From: Marisa cornuarietis
Lineage: Eukaryota > Mollusca > Gastropoda > Architaenioglossa > Ampullariidae
Assembly (NCBI GenBank): GCA_004794655.1
Contig: SMMW01000522.1
Coordinates: 1,736,001-1,800,000 of the forward strand
DNA: 64,000 nt
Reading direction: 5' to 3'
The translations under genes and the position numbers were made by a program. This document shows, piece after piece, positions 14,299 to 27,424 of this stretch; positions within the stretch are counted from its first letter, which is position 1, and every line of letters starts with the position of its first letter. Below the pieces are notes generated by a model. It worked only from the letters and a program-made list of their open reading frames with translations, did not search any database and was not told where the DNA came from.

Positions 14299-14869
14299 TA
14301 TTAAAGACCAACCTGAACGGTTTTCGAAGTTTTCATATATCGGTAGATACAGGGGATATAAACCTAACCTGTAAATTTTAGCCTCCAAAACCCATCCGTT
14401 AATTAATTATCCGCTACGATTCTCACTTACAATAAACAGGCGTCGGTAACAGTGTATACGTCACACTAGTGCATCATTCACAACACTGGCAGCAGTCAAC
14501 ACCAAACATAGAGAGAGAGAGAGTGAGCGACAGTTCGGGTTATTCGGACGCTGAAAGTCTGCATTTCTCGTGATTCTGAATAACTGCTACTTTAGCACGA
14601 GAAAAGCAGAATAACCCCAACTGTCGCTCTCTCTCTCTCTCTGTTTGGTGTTGACGGCTGTCAATGTTGTGAATGGTGCACTAGTGTGACGTAGTACACT
14701 GTTAGCGGCGCTTGTTGATCGAAGGTGCGAATCGCGTACTTTGCTAGCGGATAATTAATTAACGGATGGGTTTTGGAGGCTTCAATTTACAGGTTAGGTT
14801 TATATCGCCTATATGACTATATCTACCCATACCTGCAACAAACGTAAACCATTCAGGTTGCTCTTTAAC
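14299..14869. repeat. Large near-perfect palindrome (foldback element)
   Basis: The left arm 14299-14572 and right arm 14596-14869 are inverted copies of each other around a centre at about 14584, with a loop of about 23 nt. Similarity is high in the inner 220 bp (for example GTTAATTAATTATCCGC against GCGGATAATTAATTAAC) and weakens outward. A (GA)/(TC) run is present in both arms. No coding capacity. It could be a foldback or MITE-type element, or a young palindromic duplication. Confidence 0.9.
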
Positions 14870-17340
14870 TAAAGAGAAACTTCGCATAAAACTCCATCTT
14901 CATTACACGACACGAACGTGTCGCATACTAATAATAATAACGTGAATATAAATAGGATTTTATGTCAATATCTCAAACGCTTTACAAAGAAAAAATATCA
15001 ACAAACAGGCATCATAATAATAATGGTCTAAAGACGAAGAATTCATTATGCTCTTGTGTTAAGGTGCAGTCACTACAGCTCAGTTCTACTACCCAAGAAT
15101 CCATTTAAGCCTTCGCTTTTCTTTGATCGTCTTTTGAATTGCATGGCTTTTATGATATTTATATATATATATACTACTTAGCGCATATTTTTGAACAGAA
15201 AACGAAACGTGTGGTTGTTTCCGCATACCTTGCAGTTGTAAATTTTTTTTCACTGGTTCTAAAATAGTTGCACTGGTCCATCATGAACTGTCAGAGAAGT
15301 CCTACGAAATTCACAATTCCTAGAAACACAGCTTATTTCATGATGGCCTTTTCAACCAAACTCAGATCAGCGGCTGGCAGAACACTACTGTGCGCAAGAC
15401 CCTTTTTTAAAACTCCTTTTAGAACCTCAAAAGAGAAACACAGTTAAAAGTCGACTAAAGAAGGTTTCAAGCATTTCATTGTGAATTACAGCTTCCACCC
15501 CTTTATGAGTAGTCGTAAAACGAGACTACCATCATGTACAGCTTCGGTGGACCTAAGATTTGTCGTCTGAATTCAGCTCCATGAATTGTTATCGCCTGAA
15601 AGCGTCGTCGTTGACATGCTCCGGGGAATATGGCTCAGGCAGAGTAATCTCCCCAGATGAATGTTACAGAGGGCGCTGCCTCTCATTCTGGAGGACAGCA
15701 CCGAAGGTTTATTATTATTTTTTTATATTTTTAAAGAGATAAAGAAGGCTTTCATTTCAGAGATTGTCATAAATTTTGGAATCATTTTTTTCTTGTTGAG
15801 AAGGATAGAAATTGAATATTTGACTCCTGATAAAGCTGAGGATAATAACGTTAACCTTGGGAGCGGCATGCGTGTAGAGCATGAAATATTTCCAGCAATA
15901 ACTCATCGCTTGATTGTCCGGGTCCCACCGTAAATCACTGGTAGAAGGCTGCTTGGAAATTTAACATTTAAAAATTGTGTGTAATAATCTATTGACCTGG
16001 CAGACTAAAATTTTATCTCAAAGAGAAATATTTACAAAGTATGCACTGCGCAGTGTATAATAAATATTTCAATGATAAGAAAGTTGTGTATAATTAATTA
16101 TGTGTTTTGATTGCCAAAAAATAATAATGAATAAGCATCACTTGCAAATAAAATACCATATTTTTATTTTTAGTTTTGTTAATGTTTACTTCAAGTATAA
16201 ACGTGATAAAAAAAACTGTATGGATGTACAAATGTATGCTGCAAATGGTAGGAAAGTTTAATTATCTTTTTTCTTCTCTAAAAATAATAAAAGTATAGCA
16301 CCACTTACAGTACTAGTCTTCAGAAACTAATCGTCACATTTGGAAGAACCTCTGCAAAAACTGGAAAATTGACTCTTTTAGCTTGAAGCCGGACTTTGCT
16401 TCTTGTGTCATGGACATGTGACAGGACAGAGCAAAAACAGAAAAATGGATTTGAAAGGTTAATTGAATGTGCTTTGCTAGAAGCGAAAGGGTGAATTATA
16501 CGCAGCAGCTTGTAATGTTTCATTTAAAGATACTGTGTTCACTAAACGAGCTAAAGATTAAGTAGGAAAGTCAGTTGTGCGTGCGTGTGCGTGTGCGAGA
16601 GGTATCTGGATCAATAGACAAAACCTTCCGAGTAGAGAAATCGATTTACTATTTTCAGTTGAAAAAGTCCAGAATTATTTAATGGTTTTGATGCTCCTAA
16701 TATATTTTTGTTAACCTATGAAATATTGTAGCCGCGTTAGATTCTGAGCTATTTTGTGAGCGAAGGTTCAGTGTTCCACTAACTTTTAAATTGTTTGTAA
16801 ACCTCCGAGTATGATTTCATTTCAGAAATACATTTACATTGATTTAATACAGTCTGTATATATCATTTATTTAATGATTATTCAACTCGAAAATGTGATT
16901 GTGTTGAAGCAGTTAAGCTCCTTTTTTTGTGTGCTTGCAAGCCATGAATATTTAGTAGTCTCACGAGATTACAGGCTTAGCTTGGAGAATAGAAGAGGCG
17001 ATAGAAGCTGTGTTCTTGATGTACTTGACTCTTGCTGTGTGAGTTCTGATGTCGTTGACAGTTGCTGTGAGCTTCTGAACGTCCTGTCCCGCCTTCTTCA
17101 AATCCGCTGTGTGCAGCTGTCCTGCTTTGCCTCCCTGACCCAAACAGGTGGTTGCGATACCTACCCAGAGAGGAAAGCGAGCTAATGCCTCGCCAGCCTC
17201 AGGCATTTCTTATGCCGCCTGACATCCGTCGTAAAGTAACTCCCATTAGAACCCGCTGCCGCACGCCTACAGCAACGACACCATTCCACGATTTTTGGAC
17301 AGCTGTTTGAAGCACTGCCCGCAAAGAAGACGACATTTAC

Positions 17341-17425
17341 CTTCAAATGTGCTTCGGGATCACTAGCTATGAGTACTGGTGATTCACATTGTCCAACAAC
17401 CATCTCGGTGGGATTTACTTCCGGC
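17341..17425 (-). CDS. Weak candidate internal exon, unidentified
   Basis: Minus strand, between a pyrimidine-rich acceptor (cccccccag) and an acceptable donor (AAG|gtaaat). In one frame it encodes 28 residues, PEVNPTEMVVGQCESPVLIA then SDPEAHLK. The frame also stays open past the donor to about 17182, and another open frame follows at 16961-17206 on the same strand. I recognise no family, and this could be a chance open frame or a gene remnant. Confidence 0.2.
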
Positions 17426-20040
17426 CTGGGGGGGTTTGTGTGCAGCTGTATTCCAAATTACCACATGGCGAGCCGCCTTGTGTGTTCTTTCTTAGCTATG
17501 TTGTAAGAACATTAATTTTAATAGTGTATTTTAAGAACATGAATGTTTATCGTATTAGAGAAGGTTCAGGTCTAGCCCTGACACCCATCATGGAACGGAA
17601 TTCCTTGCAACTAAACCACGGTGTTCATGCCTAGCCACTCACTCTATTGGTTGTCAAGAGTAGCTGTATATCTATGCTCCAGGATATTCAGGCAAAGTCC
17701 TCCTTCCACAGGCAGGTAGCCTGCGTTTACAAAACAGTCGACTATTATTATCTGATTTTTGTGTTGCTCAGGTGGCAGAGACCCCTGCGTGGGTCAGAAG
17801 TATATTTGTTTACCTTTAAATTTTTTTACTAGTAATTAATGCACCTTAGCTGAAGTGTTCATTTACTGTTTCAACACATGTTCTTTGCTTAGTGTTCATA
17901 GGCAGCCATGAACTGTGTATTAAAAGTTGTTATGTCACAAGGAAAGAAAAGGCAAGACTGCACAAGTATAGACATCCTTGAGTCAATTATTTGTTTGTTG
18001 TTGTTGTTGTTGTTTAAAGAACGCGCATAGTATTTAGAGTGATATTGTGCCCTTTTCGCTACCTTGACAACTGGTCAAAAACAAAGTGTATCTCTGAACA
18101 GTTCTGAATAAATAAAATACAAAATAAGACTAAACTTTTATGACCAAATCCCGCCATAGAATAACACCTGATCGCAATTCTCTTCTTCAGCGTCCATCAG
18201 GTTACAAGGGCGAGGACATCAGACTTAAATACTAAAATGACTTAAAAGCTATGGTTAACTACTTGTCGAGGCCATTTTCATATCAAAGTTGTTAAAACTG
18301 TTGTAAAGACTAGACAGATTGTGTGAAGATTTACAAATGTTAAAAATAAAAAGTAACTCTTTGCAAAATTGTTTCCAAATTATCGTCTTGCCAAGTTTCA
18401 TTCTCATTCTGTTGGATGGTATAGCTTCCAGGTTCCTGGCTCATAACTTGCTAATGGCATTATTCGGGTTCCCCGCCCTGCTGAGCACCCGCACGCTTCA
18501 ACCCCTCGTGTACCTTTTATGCTGGCTGGGCCCTGGCTGCTTTGATCTTGTGACGTGCCAGGGGACTCCGCTCTCACACTTCAGGAAAGTGTTCTTTCTA
18601 GGGGATCATCGATCAGCAATACTCTGAGATCGACTTGGATTTAAGCGGGTCGACTGGCTTGCACTCACTGACCAATCTTAGGTTTCAATTAACCTCGCAG
18701 GGTGAGCAAGTGTGCTCAATCCAGCAGCAAAAATCACAGTCAAGTGTGCCTGTAGCAAAATAAATAAATAAATAAATGTAGCCACGTTTGGTTATAGCAA
18801 ACTCTAGTTGACATTGCTGCCTGAAGAGAAGTTTGTTGCCATGTTTGGCTGTAGCCATCTGTTCTTCAAATGAAATAAACAGATTGTTCTAACGAACGCC
18901 AATATGCAGATTTTGAAACACCGGGACTCCATAATCCTCGAGGAAGGAAACCTGAAACTTTTCATTTAATACTTTTTTAAACTGTCAAGCATGAAGATAG
19001 TATCGGGGCAAGGATTTATTTGGCCATGGGCAGGCGTTTACGATTAACTCTGTCCAGACAGATCTAGCTTGAACCGAATCGGCAGTCTGATGCATTTAAA
19101 AACCATCAACCGCCCACGGCAAGGATGCAGTTTCATGCTCTTTAAAACTATCAACAGGTCGTGGAATGGAACTCTGCGATAAGAGATATCTACCGTCAGC
19201 GAAGTCTAAAGTTAATGAGAAGATCGACGTCTCCAAGCACTTCCCGAGAAAGTTCACCCCAGGAATGGTAAGTCTGGCTGATCATATTATCGGAGATAAT
19301 TCTTGTTGCTTGCAAGGGAAAGCAACGTAAGAGAAGAGACAATAAATTACAACAGACCTTCAACTTTGATTCACCAAGTACATCAATATGTCATTCAATG
19401 TCTAGAAGGACAATTAAATAGTAATGAAACATGAAATAACAGAGAGAGAGAGAGGGGGGGAATAGTAATAACAAATGGTACGAATATCGGTATTGGACAG
19501 GAACCTTTCCATATCCTGTCTCAAACTCCGTGGCTTGAGTTTAAAACCCTCAGGTCTAGAAGGTTTCAGGTTTCAAAAACCTATCGATCCTAAACATATA
19601 GCTAGTGTAAGGGACGGAACTCATTTACGTGCGCAAAGAGAACTGCGTGGTACTATTGCCCCTCAGGCGGGAATAGAAGAGTGGGAAGGAGGCCAAAGAG
19701 GTTTCTAGAATATTGGATTAAAAAGTCGCGTAGGTTAACGAGAGAAGTACAGTAGAAAGGAGAGGAAAAGGGGGTAAACCGTCTTCACGTGCATCCATGC
19801 TGGAGGCTGTACGTGGTGGCCTGGTTTACGTTGCGAAGCACGTGCGCACCTGGCTGGGCGAATGAGTGTTTGTATCTCAGATGAAATATTTAGAATTTTT
19901 TTCACAGCAAGGTTTGCACTTTCGCGCTATACTCGACACGTGCTTCTAACGCAGAATCTTGGTGATGGATGATCACAGGGGATCACAGGGTACAAACATC
20001 ATATAGAGACAACGGCTGGTGCAAGCACACGATTATTCTG

Positions 20041-20042
20041 TG

Positions 20043-20083
<41 letters not shown>

Positions 20084-20084
20084 G
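20041..20084. repeat. GTGC microsatellite
   Basis: About ten tandem GTGC units. A second tract of the same motif is at 27393-27424 after a GT run. Confidence 0.9.
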
Positions 20085-23000
20085 CAAGTGTAATGTGGCA
20101 ACTGCGGCACTGATCTGAGGATCACTGGGAACCCTGGGGGAACAAAGACATCACTTAAAAAACAGAATTAGGTTCCTGATAATATAAAAGAGAGCAGAAT
20201 TAAGTCCATAGTCTCCAGAACCGAAGATTGCTGTTGTTCTCAGCACAATCATCTGTTTAACGGCAAGTGAACGATGCATGACACGCGGCGAGGAAAACTA
20301 ACGTAAAAATCACGTTCTGCTTACTAAATTGACATAAAGGCATCAATATAGATGCGAATAATGTTGCACACATTCCATCCCATGGGCTAATTGTCCAGTT
20401 AAGTGAAGACTACTCATCTACCGTCATGAAGGAAATATATTTCATTTACGACTTTCCGACTGAAATAGTCACTTGTGAAATAGCGTTACTGCGATCAGTC
20501 AATGCAAATATTGAGAAGATACACTCTTCGAAGAAAGTCATTTGTCGAGAAAGCTGTTAGCTCAAGACACCGAAAAGATCATCAGTCACTGCTAGCAGGG
20601 GGCAACAACTCTCATGCTGCCAAAAATCCCCGAAAGGGCAGGTTCCATATGCTGAAGCCATATATTTTCCCCGTGACGAATGACTCGTCAGGACTGAGGA
20701 AAACCACGCGCGATATAGCCATCTTACTTCTCAAAACGAGGAGTGCTCGAAAGTCACGTGACCATCGACCGGGCCCTCGGCATTAGCGAGTGCAAGCTAG
20801 ATAAGTTCTCATCAAATGTTCGCCACTTTCTGCAGATCTTATTTCTTGCGCAGAAAATACAATTGTTTAAAACATTTTCTTTTGTCTTGACACTGTGCAA
20901 ATATCTTGCAAATCCGCTGATGGAACAGTCTGTGTAGATTATTTGTTTCAAAATGAGTTATGTAAACACACTGCGCGTGTTAAGACAGAGTGGCAGAAAA
21001 TAAGAAATTATTTTTGCGATTTAGTTTCACCATATGTTATATCAGAAATATGCTAACCGAAATGGAAACATTGTGTTACATAACCTGAACACGTGCTCTG
21101 ACCTCACGTGATCACCGCTGCAGTGGAGAGCTGAGGAACCTCAAGACTGCGCTTCTGATGTCGATGGCTTGTGCCGGGTTTGCTGGCGAGAAGACTGAGT
21201 GCAGAGTTGTCCTAGCAGTCACCCCGTCCTGTGTCTTTCCTTTTCCCCTGGTTCCACTTTTATTCATCCTCAATTTCTTCACTGATCTGTGAACGTCACA
21301 GCTCAATTTTTCAAGACAGCGGACTGTCTGGCTGTCATCACTCACTGCCCTGCTCCCAAAATAGCATCTCGCCATTTCCTTTCTTTTGTTAAAATAGGGA
21401 AAGATTGCATGGTGTAAATAATAGATGGTAATGAAACTTTCATGTTTAAAAAAACTCCTTGTCTTCTCATCTTTTTATATTTTCTTTCACTTTACGTCTC
21501 TAACTCCTATCTACATTTCAGTTGTAAGAAAAACATTCCAGCTCGTCACAAAAAGCCTTTGATGCAGAAAATGTCAAATCTCTAGCCAGAGTCTTTGCTT
21601 ATCGACAAATTATAATTTAAGCGAGACAACTTAGTTCTCGGTTACCTGCAATAGTTGTTCATAACCTCTGCACGTTAAGAGGTTAAAGCGGGATTTAGTA
21701 AGAAGTGGGTGGCATACAGTGCACAAGCAGCCGCTTGAGTGGTGGCTCCCTTAGGTGCACCATATGGTGACCAGAGATTTACATCAACATCCCACAAATG
21801 GGAGACCTGTGGGTGGCTTGTGCAAAACGCAACAGGCAAACAGACCACGACAAGGAGAAACAAGCAAAACAACACCTAAAGAACAATGCACAATGGGGTG
21901 GACTGTTTTTTGTAAAGAATAAGTCCACATGCCGCTTGGATGTGTTCGTGGATACCTCACCCTTCCCCAGCAGTCAGTAGACAACCAAGTCTCACACTTT
22001 GATCATGAAGGCAATGGCTCAAAAAGAGTCCTATGTTTCCCGCGAAGAAAAAAAAGCGAGCTATCCTGCTTAAAGCCTCCCCTTTCCCAATGAACTGTCT
22101 TGGACATTGTGTGCTATCTCAGACGTTGGCCACACTCCCCTTCCTCGCACTCGACCCCATCATGCAATCCTGCGTAGATAGCAAGCACAGGGAGCAGCTC
22201 TGCTGAGAAGTCAGTCACACAAAGTACACCTCTGTTCTTCTACAAAGTCACCGGTTTCGTGGCCAACATTTGCTGACGGATCGAAAGCAGCCATTTCATC
22301 GACAGTGTGGTGTAGAAAAAAGGAAAGTCTGGCAGCGACGTCTGTCAGGCGGTACCCAAGATAAGGAAATCGCTGTAGCTTTGAACCAGATTAGCTCTGT
22401 GGCGTCATAGCCAGAGATATCCGCGCAGTCCCTTGTAACTTTTGGTCAAAGGCCAGGAGATGCTTGGATCCAGCAAACCGTTTCACCTGAGCGTCTTTAG
22501 CCTCTTTATTTTAGGGTGTGGGGGGTATACACCAAGGATAGAAAGTCGGGCATCAGGTGGCTCGTATGTGTTTGAGGGAAAATTAAGATCTCGGAGGAAA
22601 AACGAGAAAAGAGGGGAAAGGAAAATGAAGATGGGAGGAAAAGTAATTTCAGGCAATGAAGACCCAAGAGACCTAAGTACCCACACACCTACGCACGGGG
22701 AAGCACGCTTACAGACAAGTGCTGTTCAAAAGCTAAATTCTAAAGTATAATATTCTTCTCACTGTTAGCTGCGGTTCCTTAATTTTCTCAAGTCTAGAAA
22801 ATGACAAGCTGGCAGTAGACGCCATCAATGTTATCAACCGAAGGAGTGTTCGCTAACGTTCAAAAACCTATAAACTTCTGAAGCATGAGATTCTTTTATG
22901 AGAACATAGAAATTAGATTAAGTGAAGAACAACTTATGGCTAGAGTGGTTCCGTATCGTGTCGTACGTATCTAGCTTGGAATTGGACAAAAGACTTGTGA

Positions 23001-23358
23001 GGTTCAAGAATATTGTCAGATGTCAGGGTTTCTCCAATGTTTTACAAATATTGTCCTGCGTCCTTCTTTCTGGAGAGAGTTTGGGGGCTTCCAACAACAG
23101 CCCTGTGCTACAGACAACATTAGATCAGTAAAATCTTACTTTATGGAGCGACCAGTTTGCACGATCAAGCCAGCGCCATCCCCATAGAACTAGTCTGAGC
23201 AAACAGAAGATAAACGCCTTTCTGCGTCACTGCTGACCGGACAGGGCAAAATGGTCAGACAAAGAAAGTTGTCCAAGATAACAGTGACCAAACGTCCTGC
23301 GGAAATCTTTCCTCGTTTTCTTGGAAATGTGTGTTCAGCTGCTCTCTGAACTCTCTCT

Positions 23359-23361
<3 letters not shown>

Positions 23362-23429
<68 letters not shown>

Positions 23430-23430
23430 A
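23362..23430. repeat. TG microsatellite
   Basis: About 66 bp of uninterrupted TG, followed by a short CGCG stretch. Confidence 0.95.
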
Positions 23431-24667
23431 CGCGCGTGCCCATGCGCTGTAATTTTACCTGACCGTTTTAGTTAAAGCTACAGCAGGATTCACGAGTGTA
23501 TGATCCCAGAAAGAAGGTACCTTTAAGTTAACCGACCATCCAAAGAAATGAGGCTTTCATAATCATGAGGTATTGCAAAGGTGGGAAGGATTTCATGCAA
23601 AAAAATTTAAACTTCTGATTAAACTTCTGAGCAATATGTTATTATCTTTAGTAATAGTAGCACTGGGTTGAAATTAAACTGAATAACACAAGCGTGCTTG
23701 CCACCTGTTGTATTAGGTCTGTTTTAACATCTGTATCATTACTGCTTTCACTGGTAGTGTGAAAACTGGTCAGCCATTTACGTGTCTGGGAACGATCTAC
23801 TTCCTATGGAAATGTTCCCAGAACCACACTATCCATCGAGGTCAGAAGCTCAGAATGTGGCAGCAAGGTGGATGGCCAAACACTGAAACAGAGTCTCCAT
23901 GACAACTGTGTTTATTCTGTGGACGCAGAGACAGGCGTGGGCAGTAAATTCTAGGATATCGTTACCAGCTCGTAACCATGTTAACCATCTTACAACAATG
24001 GGAGCTGCTTTCCTCCCGCCATCTAACACAGTTAACGGCGACTTGAATTTAAACAGTTTTGTTATTGGTGTGAAGCAGATTACGGTAATGTTACCGATCA
24101 AATTTATTTATGATTAAATTTACAAACACAAGGAATTCAACTGTATATTACATCTTTTCTTACTTAATCTACTGTAAGCTACACGAAATATGATTCTGAA
24201 TCATGTTATCTAAAGAGGTTTGAAGAAAACGCTCTCCCACACTGTCGCATGATGTCTAAACACGGGAAGTGAAGAGGTCTCCACAGAACTGTGTATACAT
24301 TTCATCCTCCCATAAAGTCTGTTACAAACACCATTATGGCGCGTCTCTCTTTGACACTTTATTGCACACGTGGTGTGAGTAGTTGCTGACCCACCCTAGT
24401 GTTCATCTCCCGTACCCTTGCCTCCAGATGGGGCCAGCTGCATGGACGCGGTATGGCATTATAATGAGTTATGCCAGCTTATGCAGGGTAATTTTCTTGG
24501 CGTGTGTGTTTATTCAACAAACATTTTTAAATTGCTTCAATGATCCCTTTAGTTCTTCGTTTTTTAATTTGTTGTGGCTTTTTTTGTTTATTTTGGGTTT
24601 TTTCTTTAAATAGAAAGACTTACACAGAGATATACGTGGCGGGGGGGGGGGCATGCATACACACACA

Positions 24668-24699
<32 letters not shown>

Positions 24700-27346
24700 A
24701 GCATACATACACAGAAGCATAGAAAGCCGAGGAATCACGAGTGATGTAAACTTCGTGTGCGGGACACACCTGACACCTTGACGCCCTAGCTGCCTTGAAC
24801 GTCTCTGCGTGCGCAGGTGAAGTGGCGCACACCCCAAATAGTTTATGTACGACAAGTTGTTTAACACTCTCGACCCGCCGCTAAATGAAGCCCTTAGTTG
24901 TGCAGGGCCACTGCACAATAAATGTTTGCTATCTTTCTCTCTCTTTCTAAATCACTAGCACGTTGGGTCTGCTTCTTGCTTAAGTCTAAAAAATTTCGTC
25001 GGTTCGTCACGAACTGAGCGATAATGAGAGAAACACTCCAGACTTTTAAAGCCGCACTGGCAACCTACAGTTTCTCGGGAGTTTTGCCGAGTAAGAATTT
25101 GCGACCAGCTCGCAAAGTATTTGAGTACTAGCGGACCAAGGTCTTTGAATGCTGGCTGCTTTAAATCCTTTTGTGTACTAACTACAGAAGACTGGCTTCA
25201 TCAAGCTACTGATTATATCAAACCAATATCCTCTCATCTGTCCGAGTTGGACCCCATTACTCTTTTCACACACGGTGAAATTTATATGACTCTAATGTCT
25301 GGGCCAGGGACCGCCATTAGGACCGTCCGAGGTTGATTCCCCTCTGGTGTACAGATGTGATCCGATGTCTGCCCCTGCTCTGCGTTGTATTATTTGGCAA
25401 AACACGTGGGACATGATGTTTGTTACCATGTCTACGAATGTTTTGAGAGGATCTACTAGGACATAAAAAGATATCCATAAGTGAGGAATATCCCCAAATG
25501 GTCACTAACATGAGTCACGCAGAAACCATTTGAATAGCCGCGAGGTCCAACCGAGATACTGTACTCTGCACTCAAACTATTTACGACTTCTGTTTCTCGA
25601 GGTCGGACCTCCCTTTCTTTGAAGGCGCAGAACACATTTTGACATGGTGCGTACACTTACACAGCCTCAGTACAATATCTTGAGATTAAAATATGTGCAC
25701 AAACTTTCTTCAATTACCAGCAACTTCACCTTTACGATTATGAAATAAAACTATACTATCATCCTATATACGAGAACATGTTCAGACTGTAAGTTAGCGG
25801 TCTCCTTTTATAACACGATCTGTTAGCCATTACAAACAAAACTGGAGAGGTAAGAGGTTTTATAATAGACTTGCTTCGTGCTACAAACAGAGGCAAGAGG
25901 TTTTATTGCCAGTTAAGCGGCAACAGTGTGGCTCTTGCGCGAGCTTATGGCGGAGGGAGACGGCAGCAGATCTTGCGTGAATCGACAGATGTGCACCTCG
26001 TCTCCGACCTCCCCATCCAGTGCACTGGAGTTCAAGATGCCTGACGACAATGTAAATAAACTTAGGACCACACTGAAGATAAACGCTACCCAGAACTGTT
26101 TCCGGTTTTGAACGGGATGTTTCTTCCGTTCTCTGTCTCAGGAGAGAGTGTAACAGACACATTAAGTAACAAATCTGGGAAGAAGTTATATACTTATTTC
26201 TGGGAGGATATATTTTTTCTATTTTAATGCTTTTGTCACTTTATGGTCTACCTAGTAGTCTGCATGAGTCCACAAATATATATATATATATATATTTGCG
26301 TGGCTGTGTTTTTATAAGTAAGCAAACCGGTGCGCGGTAAAGCCACTAAAACAATTTCCACTAACGACTTAACATCTTCTTACTGTATAGTGGCTTACCG
26401 TATGGCTTTCACAACTTAATCTGTTTGGTCATTATACTGTGAGGGCAAACATATTTCCCAAATGGCACTGACAGAATATGCAGGTCCAAGAGAATATTCA
26501 GACACAACACTAAACCATATATGTCGACGCAGAATACAGTAAGACATGTTTCATATGTTTGACAGAATATAGGAAGACATGTTAGAAGACAATAGTGACA
26601 TGATCGATAATAACTTGACCTGTCATTCAGTCACTAAGCCAAATATGCACGACAAATACAAAAAGAAAAAAGAAAAGAAAACCAGTCTTGAGTCACCTGC
26701 AGTGGTTTCTTACAGTTATAGCTGCATGCTCTCAGAGCAGGCTTTTGGGGCTGTATTGCCTGTAGTGTATAGCCTGTATTCAAGCATCGTTCGAAGGGTT
26801 GTAAGAGCTCTAATCATCGAGACCCGAACACTGCTCTCTAGAATGTTCTAGTGCTCCCTTCTTCAGGAACAGACCGGCACAAGAACCAGGCCTGATGAGC
26901 TTCACTCGACTCCAGCCGCCTCCTAGCGAGCCTTAACAGTGGTGAAACACCAAACATCACCTTCACCATTTTCGGTTTTTAAATATCTTTCTTCTCCCTC
27001 GCCCTGCGTTTTTGTCGACCCGTTCTCACCACAGTTTGGGGTGAAAGTGAAGTGTAGGTGTAGGTGTAAGGGTCCTCTCATAGTGAGTGTGCACCGTACC
27101 CTCCCCTCCCCGCCTGGTTCACGCGTCACTTGACACAAGGCCACGGAACACAAATTGTTTGTCACGTGCAGATTTTGATCAGTATTACGGCGGCGTATGC
27201 TTCACATGATGTTATGCACGTGCAGTACCGAAATCAAAACAACGTTCGTAATTTCGAGAAGCTCAGAGCTAGCCTCAATGCATTAGGATTGTGAAATATA
27301 GCAGAACGCGTCTGTTTCTCTGAATTTTCCATCCATTCATCTCTCC

Positions 27347-27350
<4 letters not shown>

Positions 27351-27422
<72 letters not shown>

Positions 27423-27424
27423 TG
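27351..27424. repeat. Compound GT and GTGC microsatellite
   Basis: About 40 bp of GT followed by about eight GTGC units. Confidence 0.9.
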
